The position numbers were made by a program, and so were the translations under genes. Below, one piece after another: positions 35,735 to 47,608 of a stretch of DNA of 64,000 bases. The stretch covers positions 372,001-436,000 of the forward strand of contig NC_057791.1 of NCBI RefSeq assembly GCF_014905175.1, given 5' to 3'. The notes below the pieces were generated by a model. That model had not been told where the DNA came from and ran no database searches. It saw only the letters and a program-made list of their open reading frames with translations. The DNA comes from Aphidius gifuensis. Its lineage: Eukaryota; Arthropoda; Insecta; Hymenoptera; Braconidae. How positions within the stretch are numbered: the first letter of the stretch is position 1; every line of letters starts with the position of its first letter.

Positions 35735-35770
35735 TATAAAAGGATAATTCTAAGATGTAATTAATCAGTT
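35735..35770 (+). promoter_or_regulatory. Core promoter of the second His-rich gene (TATA plus initiator)
   Basis: TATAAAAG at 35735-35742 is followed, about 30 bp on, by TCAGTT at 35765-35770, an arthropod-type initiator (TCAGT). The ATG at 35801 is ~35 bp further, so the 5' UTR would be very short. Confidence 0.65.
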
Positions 35771-35800
35771 GGTTTATTGATTTCATGACTGCAACAAGAA

Positions 35801-36708
35801 ATGAATAAATATTATATATTTAAAATATATAAATTATGTCCAATATTATTGATACTATGTATTGTCATAAAAACATCATGTGGTTTGCAGTATCAAATAC
35901 AAGAACATCAAGATTTAGATACAGCTGCTGCTGAACATGGACATCATCATGAATCTGGTGGTGGACATAAATTTCATGAGGATCATCATGATGAACATGG
36001 TGAAAAAGGAGAAAAAGATTATCACAAACATCATCATCATGGAAAAGGTAATATAATACGAAGAAACTTCCTAAACTAGTTGTTTTATTTATTAATAATT
36101 AAATGATTTTTTAAAAAAAAGGTGATGAAGGACATTATGGTGAAGAACATCATGAAGGACATCATGATGAACATGGTGGACATAAAAAAAAACATCATGA
36201 TGAAGAGGGTAAATATGGTGAACATCATGAAAAAGGACATGGTCATAAAGGTCATAAACATGGTGAAAAAAAAGGCCATAAAAAAGGAGAAAAAACTCAT
36301 GGTTTTCATAAAAAAGCACACAAAGATGAATATCATAAAGAGCATAAATTTTATGATGATCATCATAAAGGTGGAAAGCATGAAAAACATGGTGATCATC
36401 ATGAGCATCATGCTGCTAAAGATGGACATCATAAAAAAGGTGGACATCATCATTCTGGTCATCATCATGATCATCATGGAAAAAAAGGTATTTTATTTAT
36501 TTATTTGTTTAATTATTGTGTTGCTAATTTTGTTTTCTCATTTTTTTTTTCTCCAGGACATCATGATAAGGGACATTTTGATGAAGATCATCACAGTCAT
36601 CATAAAAAACATGGACATGATGATCATTATCATCATCACAAAGAGCATGGAAAAAAAGGACAACATCATCATGGAAAAAAACATGGCTTCTCCAAAGGCC
36701 ATCATTAG
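35801..36708 (+). CDS. Secreted histidine/lysine-rich protein, DUF4779-like, second copy (254 aa, 3 exons)
   Basis: Exons 35801-36047, 36122-36487 and 36557-36708, both introns phase 1. The first 28 residues are a signal peptide (LCPILLILCIVIKTSCG). The mature protein opens with an acidic QEHQDLDTAAAEHG segment and is then dominated by HH, GHK, KKG and DEHG repeats, including a FHKKAHKDEYHKEHKFYDDHH block equivalent to the YKKDKEFHDEHH block of the gene at 32094, and ends HGFSKGHH. Splice junctions fall at Gly codons inside the repeat. Paralogy with 32094 is supported by the shared order of blocks; the intron number differs (three exons here, one there). Function unknown: metal binding or cuticle/saliva component are the natural guesses. 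TATA and initiator upstream are well placed. Confidence 0.82.
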
Positions 36709-37026
36709 TTTTATTAATTTTTTCATTCAAATTTTCAATTTTCAATTTATTTTCAGTCAAGTTAATTTTTTTTTATCATTACAATTTCAGTTGAACAAAA
36801 AAAAGGTCAATAATTAATTTACCACTTGATATGTATTTGTTTTTTTTTATTTAATTTTATCCAAAGTTAAATAAAAAAGAGACAATTCGAAACTGGTAAT
36901 TTTAGGCTTTTATTTAATTTTATTTGTTGAAAGTTTTGATGTTTGTTTTTCCTGTAAACTTTTATACCAGTGAAATGAAAAAAAAAAGGGTTGATGGTTT
37001 AGTATTGAAAATATTTAAATAACATA
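36709..37026. other. Spacer between His-rich gene 2 and the receptor fragment
   Basis: AT-rich 3' UTR with AATAAA-type signals near 36870. Nothing else seen. Confidence 0.35.
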
Positions 37027-37391
37027 ATGTCATATTTTAATACTAGCTTTACAATTTTTAAATATTTTGGAATTAAAAAACCAAGAAATTTAAATTACAT
37101 TAAATCATTTATTTATGATTTTTATTCATCTATTATTTTGTTGATGCAAATTTTATTTATTATCTCACAAATAGTGTCATTTATTAGAATGAAAAAATAT
37201 TTAAATATACAAGGAGTTGTTGAATTTGTTGCAGTTGGAATTGGAATGTCGATTGTATTTTTTGAAATATTAACAATATTGTGTAATAAAAATAAAATTA
37301 TTGAAATTGAAAATATGCTTGAAAAAAATATATTTATTGTAGAAAATAAAAATGAAATTGTTATTAGAAATAAATACAACAATGTCATCAA
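37027..37391 (+). pseudogene. Odorant-receptor (7tm_6) N-terminal exon fragment
   Basis: A 122-codon frame beginning MSYFNTSFTIFKYFGIKKP, the typical start of insect odorant receptors (short intracellular N-terminus, then the FKYFGI.KP motif before TM1). Two hydrophobic helices follow (about residues 35-55 and 70-92), then a charged ENMLEKN-type segment. The frame ends at a good donor (GTAAGT at 37392-37397) as a real first exon would. No downstream receptor exons occur: within 10 bp the sequence becomes lysozyme-like, and the next 600 bp have no 7TM-like frame. I therefore call it a fragment. It could still be a first exon if the rest lies elsewhere through rearrangement or misassembly. Confidence 0.65.
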
Positions 37392-37399
37392 GTAAGTAG

Positions 37400-37672
37400 C
37401 TTGTAATTATTGTTTTCTATCAATTATCAACGGTGTCAATACCAAGTTTCAAAAATAAATGGTGTCAACGTGGTAAAAAATCTGGCAAATGCAATTCTCG
37501 TTGCGAAGATTTTGCTGACGATAGAATCACAGATGATATTTCGTGTGCAATTAAAATTTGGCAAGAAGAAGGATTTAAATATTGGAGTAATTGGACAAAT
37601 AAATGCAAAGGCATCGAAAAAAATCAACAACAAAATATTTATCAACGATGCAAAAATATTAAATATAATTAA
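37400..37672 (+). pseudogene. Truncated, frame-disrupted c-type lysozyme copy
   Basis: The second half of a c-type lysozyme: NKWCQRGKKSGKCNSRCEDF, then DDISCAIKI, then GFKYWSNWTNKCKG, aligned closely with the intact gene at 38274-38825. The part that would hold the catalytic Glu and Asp and the signal peptide is absent. The lead-in YQVSK is in a different frame from NKWC, so a small indel lies near 37450-37462. No exon 1 is found upstream; instead the odorant-receptor exon directly abuts it. Most likely a broken duplicate of the neighbouring lysozyme. Confidence 0.7.
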
Positions 37673-38273
37673 ACAAAAATAAAATCTGTTTACCAAATAA
37701 TTATCAATAATTGTGTCTCATTGATTTGTATTTTTAAAATAAATAAAAAAAATATTTATATATGCGTAAATAATTATCAAAAAAAATAATTAATTTAATT
37801 TATATTTTTTAAATAAAATACAAATATCTTACCTTGAAATTATTTTTAATAATTATAATAGCAACTTGGAATGTTGTCACACTATCACCATATCCTTATC
37901 ATAAAAAAGCTAAACTACTTTATTTACACAAGCATAATTTAAAAAGCAAAAATTATATTACTTATTCTAGTTATAACGTAATATTTCCTGGTTGAATGAA
38001 AATATCGAAAAACAATAAGAAAATAAACATCTGTTTCTCTGATTACATTGTCGTATTTAATAACACACAAATGTTTTTATCATTTACATTCCCACTCGAA
38101 CATTCTCCTTCTTTTAAATTCAAGATAATAATGTCTATCAGATAAACAAGGTCAAAGACGTGACACTTTTTATTTCTTTTCCATATTCATTATACATAAA
38201 AAAGACGACGCAATAAACACATGTTTAAAAATTAAGAAATAAACGTAAATCTATTGATGATTTAATTTAAAAA
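37673..38273. promoter_or_regulatory. Intergenic region with the lysozyme promoter
   Basis: 600 bp of AT-rich DNA. No clear TATA/initiator pair or unambiguous NF-kB (GGGRNTYYYC) site can be pointed out. Probably contains the 5' control region of the 38274 gene. Confidence 0.3.
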
Positions 38274-38825
38274 ATGTTGTTTAAAATTTTCTATATATTA
38301 TATTTTTTAATTTTATTTAATGATAAAATTAATGCGAGAATATTAACAGAGTGTGAAGCTGCAAATGAGCTGCGTAAATCATCAATAATATCAGAGACAT
38401 TTATCAGACACTGGGTTGTTATATTATTTATAAATTATCATTTTAAAATTGACTAATTTAATTTAATTCACTTGTTTTTATATTAGGTTTGTTTGATGAA
38501 ATTTGAGAGTGGATTAGATACACGTTTTATTAAAACAAATGGTCCACTGGCAAGTGCTTCATATGGTGTGTTTCAAATATCAAGTAAAAATAATGAATGG
38601 TGCATCAAAGGAAGATCTGGTGGTAAATGTAATGCAAAGTGTGAAGATTTTGCAAATGATGATATTAGTGATGATATTATTTGTGCCGAAAAAATACAAT
38701 CGCTTGTTGGTTTTAAATATTGGGAAAATTGGATGAAAAAATGTAAAACAGGACCACTTCCTGATTTAAATAATTGTCGCAATCGTAGATATTCAAGCTT
38801 TAAATATCCACTTTGGTTTTTATAA
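38274..38825 (+). CDS. c-type lysozyme (GH22) lacking the second catalytic residue
   Basis: Two exons, 38274-38414 and 38487-38825 (158 aa). Residues 1-21 are a signal peptide; the mature chain begins RILTECEAANELR. All eight Cys of the c-type fold are in order (TEC, WVC, WC, KC, KC, IC, KC, NC). The first catalytic residue is present (Glu in KFESGLDT), but the second, normally Asp in the DYG(I/L)FQI motif, is Ser (SASYGVFQIS). Such proteins may be non-lytic, binding or altered-specificity members, as with other GH22 members that have lost the Asp. The C-terminal tail after the last Cys is a ~15-residue basic/aromatic extension. The intron position after the first Trp (RHW/VCL) fits the family. 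Its donor is the weak GTTGTT, so the first exon end is slightly uncertain. Confidence 0.85.
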
Positions 38826-41800
38826 AACAATAAATTTAAACAACAAAAATATATTTATTATTATTTTCAATTTATTTTCCTTATTGTTATAAAATTAAAA
38901 TAAATATTATGTAAGTATTTGTTTTATCATTAATTCAGGTGTTATCATCAATTTTACCAGTTGAAAATAAAATACCAAGATAAAACTAGATAGAATGATT
39001 TATTATATTTTTTTATCAATATTATATTATTTTTCTGTGATATAAAAATAGGTGAAATAAAAAATTATCATCAACTTGAAGATGTAATCAATTTTCTTGG
39101 TAAAATCTAGTTTGATAAATTTAAAGAATTGTCAAGTGTTTTTCAGAATTAACAAATGAAAAATCGTGCATTGTTTTGTAATACAATTTGTTTATGAAAT
39201 AGATAAATGTATTATTCAAGTGGTATAATTTTCACAACGACATATTATTATCATGATGATGATCTATGATGACAGTAGTAAAACCAAGTGAAATTTTAAC
39301 TTTTAAGCTCATCAATTCACGTCATACCCACAAATATTGAGAAAAAAATAAAATAAATAATCATTTGCAAATTAATTATTGCATAATACCTGAAACCGGA
39401 GTTGCAACTTGTTGATCAAGGTCGTTATCTAAACTCGAATGAATAAATAAATAAATTAATAAATAAATGACAAATATTTATTTATTTTAAAAATATTTTT
39501 CTTAAATTATATAGGTACATTTAAAAGTTAATTTGGATAATGCATATATCTATTTTGATGTAATTTTTTTATAAATAAATAAATTGAAAAATAAAAAAAA
39601 ATATTTACAATGGTATTAGTGTGTATTACGTGGTCATGAAGAAGAGCGCGTTTCAATGCGACTTACATCTCCTTTCACTGGCGGAAGTGAATTGCGATGG
39701 GGTAAAAAAATGTTACATAGAATCTGAAATAAAATATAAAAAAATAAAAAAAAAAAAATCAGGTGAGAGTAAGCCGGGTCATCACTCGTATATCAACATA
39801 AAAATTTATTTAAAAAAATGAATGATTATACTCAAGATTAAATCGCAGCGCAATTATTTAAAAAAAAAAAGAATTCATTTTAAAGAATTTGACAATTTAA
39901 AATATAGTTAATTCTAAATCGAATAACCATATAAATTAAAAAGCAATAAATAATATTTAAAAAATATATATATTTAAGAAAGGAATAAAAATAATTCTCA
40001 GGATGTTGGTGAAACTCAGTCGCTATCGACCTCTCGAAAGGTCGATTCAACATAAAACGATGAAAGTAAAGTGACTCTTTATTTTAACTTGATTTATCTA
40101 TCAAAAAAATTTAAAAAAAAAAATCATTTGTTTATTTATTTTTTCAGATGATCATTTATAAACCCTTTTTTTTATGATGACTTTTGTTGTTTCATATATT
40201 TATAAAGGTCACAAGCCAATCCTTTTTTTTTTTTTTGTCAGTCTGGTTATACCTTTCACCCAAATCCTTAAAAAAAAAACGAATATTCTATAAATAAAAT
40301 ATATTTTTAAATACTAAGAAAGCTCGAAATTTCTTTATTTTATTTTTAGCTATTTTTGTATTTTTGATGACACGAATAATGCATTTATGAGTAGATAAAA
40401 TATAAATAGAAAAAAACAAAATACAGGAAGCGTTTCACCAATAGTTTCACATACCACTTTGGTGATAATTACATGACATTAAATTGGTGCTATAGTTACA
40501 CATTTGTCTATTGCAATAATACATATATTGAGACACCTCAAAAGTAATAATAATTATATATTTTTTTACCTTTTTTATTTGAATTGTTTTTATCATTTTA
40601 AAGTGGTGTTACAGTAACACACATTTTTTTTTTTTTTTCTTTTTTACATGACTGTTAAGTAGCCTGTTACGTTATTCAAAAAATAATAATAATATTTTAA
40701 TTTTTGTTTATATATATTTAAATATTTATAATAAACAATTATTACACTTACGACATGTATATGTGGTTATTAAAAATTTTGTGAAAGTTTAAATTTTTAA
40801 AATTAAATTTGTTTTGTTTTTTTCTTTTTTTAAATTGAGTAATTATTTATGTTTATTTGTTTATTTATTTATTTATATTTTCTGTATATATAGCCATGTT
40901 GAAAATAGATAAAACAAATATATTTAATCATTTTTAATTTTAAACATTGTAATTAGTTAAAATCCTTGAAGGTTCAAGATTCAAGATTAAATGAATGAAA
41001 TTTGCATTCATATCGAGAAAGAAATACTTTCGAATAATAAATATAATTTTTTTTTTTTTGTGATTTTTTTATTTCGTTCTTTTAATGGTTAAATAATGCG
41101 CGTTTTTTTTTTTTTTTGCTGAGATGTTCAATAGCAATTATCATTGCCTTTCTAGAGATATATAAAAATGACACGATGTGTTTGCAAAAAAAAATAAAAA
41201 TAAATTAAATCTGATCTTAATATTTTGCAATGAAATTAATTAATATAATTTTGAGTAAATATAAAATTAAAATAGCAATTAAAATTTAAAAATTAATATA
41301 TAAAATTGAAATTTTCGAAATAAAAATAAATTGAAAATTTAAAAATTAAATTGAAATGATTTTTTTGCTGTTATAATATTTAATCCAGAGTGAATGTATT
41401 GAATGAAGATCTCAAGGCTCCAATAATTTAACAGATATATATAATAACAGTTTTATAATAAAAAAATCAAGTAGGGTGGCTGATATTGCACCAATAAAAA
41501 AAAGAAAGGAATTAAATGAAGGAGAATGGAAGAAGAAGACCCCGAACATGGTCTCAGCGAAAGTTACAAAACCCCCCAGGGGAACTTGATGTCTGCCCCT
41601 TTCTTCTCAATTTTTTTTTTGCAACATTACCCTGAAGATAAATAAATAAATAAATAAAATAAATTCATTAATAAAAAATTAAAATATATTGATTACAAGT
41701 CTCAAACCATCACTCATAAATATTTAAAATAAATTAAAAAAAAAAACAACAAAAAAAGTGATAAATCAAGAAACAATACAACTATTTAGCATTTTAAATA

Positions 41801-43732
41801 ATGAAAAATCCATCATGTCTGTCTGTATGAAAAAAGAAACAATTTAAACAACTATTAAATTTATTTATCTAAAAATAAATAATTAATAATAAATATGAGG
41901 TAGATAAAAAGAGCATATAGTGGTTTGAGTATTTCGCAAAGTAGGCCGGGAGTTCACGTGAGGATAATCGAATTCCATGACGAAGAAAGCGTTTTCCCTC
42001 TCGATCAGTGGTCACCATCACTGGACAAAAATAAAAATAAAAAAAAAAAACAACTTACAAATGCATCTTTACATGTATTAACTTGGTTTGTTCGTAAATA
42101 TCTTAATAATAAATTCACATAAATTTAATTCAACTCTCATGTTTGTTGGTTCATCTTATCCACTATCATCATCTTGCTAAATACAAAAAATAAAATCAAG
42201 CAACTATTACGTAGCTTTTTTTTTTTATTTTACTTTTTTCATCAAGTTAAAATCCACGGAAGCAAATAATCATGATCATCACCATCATCCTACCAGTATA
42301 CTGTATACATAAGACATTATTTTTCTTCCTCATGCGAGTTGATGTTTAAAATCAACCACACTTGTTACTTGAATTATTTATTTATCTAAAAAAAAGGTTT
42401 TAATTTTAATTCAAGACTAGATGACTAGTATGTACAGTATATATTTAAAAATATTAAAAGATTGTAGATTACTTTATTTTATTTGTAAAATTCGAAATAA
42501 AAAATTTTAAAAATTTCACTGGAAATAAGAAGGATGTTACATTGACGCTTTCGCTTGTCAGTAAATTAAATGCGTAAAGAGGAAATGATGATAATAAAAA
42601 AAAAAAAAAAAGTTGATTCAATTATGCTTATGAAGATTATATTGGACAGGTTGTGTCCTCGGTCCAACTTGATTGACTTTCTTTTAAAGTCTTATCAGCC
42701 TCAACAAAAATCACATACAAATTGCAATATTATATTTCATTTGTTGATCTAGATTTTATACCACCACCAAAAACAGCATAATTAATTTGCTTAAAAAAAT
42801 TAAAATTTCATTTTTCAGGGTCGAATAAGATTGGCTGAAATAATATATTTATATCTGATCCAATTAAATAATGTTCATGACCTAAATGAAAAAAAAAAAA
42901 AAAAAAACATTTATTAAATCAGATATAAAAATGTATTTTTGTTTTATAAAAAAATTATATTGAGTAAATAAATTTAAAATTAAATAGTTAACAACATTTA
43001 TCTTGATGTAAAAATGAAAAAAATAAAAAAGTTAAAGATCAAATCAGTGAACCAGATTACAGCTATTATTAACAAAAGTAACAAAAGAAAATAAATATTA
43101 TTTTCTCACGATGATCGAATAGTAAAAATTTACAAACCAGGAAGAATATAATTAACACAAACAAAAAGTAATTTTATAAAAAAAATATTATAATAATTAC
43201 GAAATCAAATTAACTCTCGAAATGAAATTGAATGTGTTTCTTTTTTTCTTAGTAATGTAGTTTAGATTTGGCGTAAATTAGTATTTAATCGAGGCCAAGA
43301 ATAATTTTACATAATCAAGATTAATCAAGATGTATCAAGATGCATCAAATTACCAACAAAGAGAACATGATTTATTTATATTTTTTAATTAATAAATTTC
43401 CAAATTGTTAAATTAATATCAAAAAATATCAAAAATCAAGTATCAAGTCTAGGCCTAGGACACTGTTGATTCTCCACTTGATTCTTCACTTCATGAAGAA
43501 TCCAAACAACAAATTCAATCATAGCAACAAAGCCTGTTGCAATTGATTGATTTGATTTTTTTTTTTCATTCCTTAAATACACGCACAAGACGAACAAGTC
43601 ATTCTGAATAAAATAAAAAAAATAAATAAATTAAGAGAGGACTAAATAATAATAATAATAATAAAAGAGAAGAGCTGCATTTACTCTCACTCGAGGTCTG
43701 TCCCCGTCTCTTCTTCGTTGTCACTTTTCCCT
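38826..43732. other. 4.9-kb gene-poor region
   Basis: No coding gene recognised. Isolated GC-richer patches at about 39640-39710, 39990-40070, 41520-41610 and 41920-42020 stand out. The 40025-40046 segment forms a perfect 8-bp stem (ATCGACCT-CTCGAA-AGGTCGAT). ORFs in these patches are short and end arbitrarily. They may be cis-regulatory elements or eroded repeats. Confidence 0.4.
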
Positions 43733-43828
43733 CTCCATATAAATCCCTACTTAACATCAGGGTATAAAGCACCCGGGTGCAACTAACTCAAAGTCACAAA
43801 GAGCCAAAACGGCATTGCAGTAACCAAC
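43733..43828 (+). promoter_or_regulatory. Core promoter and 5' UTR of the Gly-rich protein gene
   Basis: TATAAAG at 43763-43769 (a second TATAAA at 43738-43743) lies 60-65 bp before the ATG. A start about 30 bp downstream, near 43793, would leave a ~35 nt leader. The segment is distinctly GC-richer than the surroundings. Confidence 0.55.
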
Positions 43829-44606
43829 ATGAATCCACTTTTCGCGGTAAGCATCATAATAGTGTTACATCTAGATACAAAAACAAAAAAAAATAATAAT
43901 AATAATTTTCAAGTGATATTTTAACAAAATATATTTATTTATATATAATTAATATATATTTATTTTAACAAAATATTTTCAGTGTGTGATAATTAGTCTG
44001 GCAGGTGTTGCCTTAGCTGAGCCACCAGTATCATCAGGATATAATTACAACAGACCAAGTAGCGGTGGTAATTCAGGAGGTGGTGGATATTCATTAGGAG
44101 GTGGTGGTGGTGGTGGATATTCATTAGGAGGTGGTGGTGGTGGTGGATATTCATCAGGTGGTAGTGGTGGTGGTTATACACAAGTATCATCTGGTTATCC
44201 AACAAGCGAGGGTGCACAAGTTGATGGACAATTACTTGAACAAATACGTCAAATTTTATTAAAAGAAGAATCACAATCACAACAATCTGGTAGCTTTGGA
44301 GGTTCTGGTTATGCACCAAGTTCAAGTTATGGACCACCAAGTGGTAGTTATGGACCACCATCATCACAATATGGTGTACCATCAATAAATAATGGACGTG
44401 TTGTTGGTATTGATTTAGAAGGTATTAGACAAGCAATACAAGTTGCACAATTTCATCAAGCAACTTCTGGTAATACTGGTGGTTATCCAAGTGGTCCAAC
44501 TGGTGGATATCCAAGTGGACCAACTGGTGGATATCCATCACCACCATCTGGTAGTTATGGAACACCAAGCAGACCACCAAGTGGTAGCTATGGAGCTCCA
44601 TTCTAG
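43829..44606 (+). CDS. Glycine-rich cuticle-type secreted protein (213 aa)
   Basis: Exon 1 is 18 bp (43829-43846, coding MNPLFA) and exon 2 is 43983-44606. A six-codon first exon that splits the signal peptide is a typical arrangement of insect cuticle-protein genes. The signal peptide runs through CVIISLAGVALA with cleavage before EPP. The mature part has three GGGGGGYSLGG-type repeats, a central amphipathic segment (VDGQLLEQIRQILLKEE), SYGPPS/SQYGVPS repeats, a second related segment (GIDLEGIRQAIQVAQF), then GGYPSGPT repeats and an SYGAPF end. The combination of Gly loops and SYGxP motifs is that of resilin-like/pupal cuticle proteins; no R&R chitin-binding consensus is visible. It probably belongs to extracellular cuticle or another elastic matrix. 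Confidence 0.82.
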
Positions 44607-46607
44607 ATTTAAATATTAAAAATTAATATTTAAAAAGAAAGAAAACACACCAGACATCATCAAAATTATCTTTTTTTTTAAAAAAAAAAGAAAAATAAAT
44701 AATATTACCAATCGGAATAGAAAAAATATAATAAAATTTAATATCAATAGAGAATTTTTGTTTTTTTTTTTTAAATATTAATAACATCTAGGCCAATCAT
44801 ATCAAAAAAAAAAAAAAAAATGTCTGGATAAAATGAATTTTTTTTTTTTCTTTTTAATACAAATTATGAAAATCAAATGAATAAATGATAATTCTGGATA
44901 TGATGAATGATATTAAAATGAAAAATAATCGCTCAAGCGATGGAGAAATTTACTCCAAAAAAAAACGAAAAAAAAAAAAAAAAAAACTATTACCTGAGGA
45001 GGTCAAAGAGAATAATGGAGGAGAAAAAAGATGATCGTAATTTGCTCGATGTAAATTAACGGTTTTTGTAAATAATTAAAACAACACAAACACACAAAGA
45101 GAGAAATAAATTTGGAAGCAGATTATTATGAGATTCATGAAGCAGTATCAATTTAAAATAAAAAATTATCAATTGAAAATTATGATGCAATGAAATTGTT
45201 GGCTAAATATTGCCATTTAAAACTCGTAATTATTAAAATTGTATATATTTTTATTTAAATTAGTGACACGCAAGTTAACTTAGGGCATTCAATCAAAACT
45301 CACGTGTCACTTGTCTCAATAATCAACAATAAAATTACATCAACAATCTCTCTCATAGAAAAAGAAAAAAAAACACAAAAATATTTTGTACTTTTTTTTT
45401 TTTTTATACTTATAATCATGCAATTATTATTTTTTTATATTACTTGTATAAAGGCTTTTTTGTAGAAAAAATAAAGAAAAAATAAAAAAACGTCGCCACC
45501 GTTTAAAAAAAAAAAAAAGAATCTTGTTTTGTTGTTATTATTTTGTTGTTGAGGAGATCAACACCACCTTTCTCCTTTCACTTGATGCAATTTTTTTTAT
45601 TTGTTTCATTGGATATATATAAGAACGCACTGGACATGACGTAAATAAATTAACCTGATCGATCTCTAGATGAGAACAAGGACCAAAAAATATACATTTC
45701 GAAATTCGAAAGTGAATGATGCTTTGATAATGTTGGGGACAAACCAACACTGTCCTCGAATTTGTTTTTTTTTTCTTTCTGGACCATGTGCTGAATTTAT
45801 TTACACAAACAAGTTTAATAAGGAGTTGTCAATGTAATCTTGATGATTACGTATTTTGACTATTATGGAACTCTTTAAAACTTGATTGTTATTTTAAAAA
45901 TGCTGACGAGTCATCTTGATGCTAATATGTGCAATTTGTGATTAATTTTGTTGCTAAAATAACGCAATGATTCACAAGTGGAATGCAATGACATGTTGAA
46001 TAATAATATAAATAAAATCTTGATGATATATTTTTAATTTAATTGTGTTAATTTAAATGTTTTTTAAACTATTATTCAAAATGATATATTATTTTTGTAT
46101 TTAATATGTTAACACGCAGAATAATACAGAGAAAGTAAAATGATCGTGGGAACATAATGAATGAAGACTCAATTTACCAAGAAACAATTTACAAGATTAA
46201 TATAATAATATCCACCACTTTTGACTCTCTCAAAGACTTTTTAAAAATTTAAAATAAAATAAATAAAACCACAGTATGTTATTTCGTAACAATATTGTTA
46301 TAAAAATAATTGTAACAATAACTGTGTTGAAGAAAAATAAATTAACACAAATAAACTATTAAAAAATTGCATCATAATTTTAATAAATAATCATGCATAT
46401 GAATTTAAATAGTTTTTTACTGATTGTTTATTAACTCGAAAAAAAATATTTAAAAAAAACGAAATAAAATTAATATAAATAGTAAAATATTATCCTGAGA
46501 TTTATGTACATACGACAAACGACTTTGATATTATTTTTTATTTAAAAAAAATTGATGTTTTTATTGGATTAATTGTTGGCTTGTTGGTGTCATCATTATC
46601 ATCATTA
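44607..46607. other. Intergenic 2 kb
   Basis: AT-rich. The first ~300 bp, with AATAAA-type signals near 44694, is probably the 3' UTR of the Gly-rich gene. A GC-richer stretch at 45540-45780 has no credible gene. Nothing else recognised. Confidence 0.4.
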
Positions 46608-47297
46608 TCATCCAAGCACCAATTTAATTAATATCGTGAGAATATTTAGAAATATCAATGGAACTGTAAAATAAAAAAAAATCATTGTTATTAATTGTTA
46701 TCATTTGCTTTTAGTTGAACTTTTAATTACTCACATCTTGTGACTGTTCTAATTGACCTTACAAGATGCATCAATTGTGATTTGACTGTTGGAGTTTCAC
46801 CAAAGCCTTGGATATTTTGTTGAGCACCCCATCCAACTAATGACAATTGAAAAAAATTTCATAAATATCATATATTTTCACACATGAAATTAAAAAACAA
46901 TAGGTTTTCTTTTACAATGAATATTCATGTGAAAAATAAATTAAAGACACAATAAGTCTAGTCAAGCAATAAAACAATATTACAAAAAACAATGAATAAC
47001 AATATTATACCTATTTTTTTTTCTCATTGTTTTTATTGTTAAACAATAGCAAGAAAAGGTGAAATAAATTTTGTGTAGGCAAGAAAAAAAACTCACACAA
47101 TACGTGTCAAATATATTTTGAGGTTAGAAATGATTAAACAACTTAAATGGCAATTTAAATTATTGTTATTAAATTTATTGAATAATTGTTGATAATTATA
47201 ACTTACTTTTAACGAGAAAACGTTCTTCATGAAGTACACAAACAGCATTTAAACACAATAGTGTTGCTTCAAAAAGTGTCCACAATGTAAAGGCCAT
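46608..47297 (-). CDS. IER3IP1: IER3IP1 / Yos1-like ER-Golgi protein (82 aa)
   Basis: Three small exons on the minus strand: 47297-47207, 46836-46735 and 46663-46608. The product begins MAFTLWTLFEATLLCLNA, continues HEERFLVK, then IGWGAQQNIQGFGETP and SQLMHLVRSIRTV, and ends in a hydrophobic helix. Order and length (82 aa) match the Yos1/IER3IP1 family, a small protein with two transmembrane segments that works in ER-to-Golgi COPII transport. Splice phases join (K/I codon split A|TT, and R followed by a split Phe codon T|TT). It is head-to-head with the first primase-like gene, with 311 bp between start codons. Confidence 0.95.
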
Positions 47298-47608
47298 ATT
47301 TGTGTGTTGTTATTTTTGAAATAAACAGAAGCTATAATAATAATAAATAAATATGAACGTCATTTTCTACTTTACCAGTAAAAATCGTTAGGCTGTGTGT
47401 GTGTGTTTTTTTTTTTTTCTTTTTTTTTTTACATTGTTATTTGTACATGTAGTAGACGAAGAGGGGAGAAAAGGGCATAGCTCTCACTCACTCATTCAGC
47501 TTCTTCATTGTCCTTTTGAGTTTTGGGTTTTACATCGTTTGTAAATATTTACTCTGTAGACTAGAGTTTTATCTAAATACATGTAACTATATTGTACAAT
47601 AATTAAGT
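47298..47608. promoter_or_regulatory. Divergent IER3IP1 / primase-like 1 promoter
   Basis: 311 bp between start codons. It contains TTTTCTACTTTACCAGTAAAA near 47360 and GACGAAGAGGGGAGAAAAGG near 47456-47475. The sequences from about 47365 rightwards recur at 49610 onward, so the left edge of the tandem duplication lies inside this promoter. Confidence 0.55.

Noticed and set aside
39621..39821. Small ORF at 39621-39821
   Set aside because: No splice partners, no signal peptide, Lys-rich end from an A-run; probably chance.
40039..40046. tRNA B-box at GGTCGATTC near 40040
   Set aside because: It is part of a simple hairpin; no acceptor stem or A box is found at tRNA spacing.
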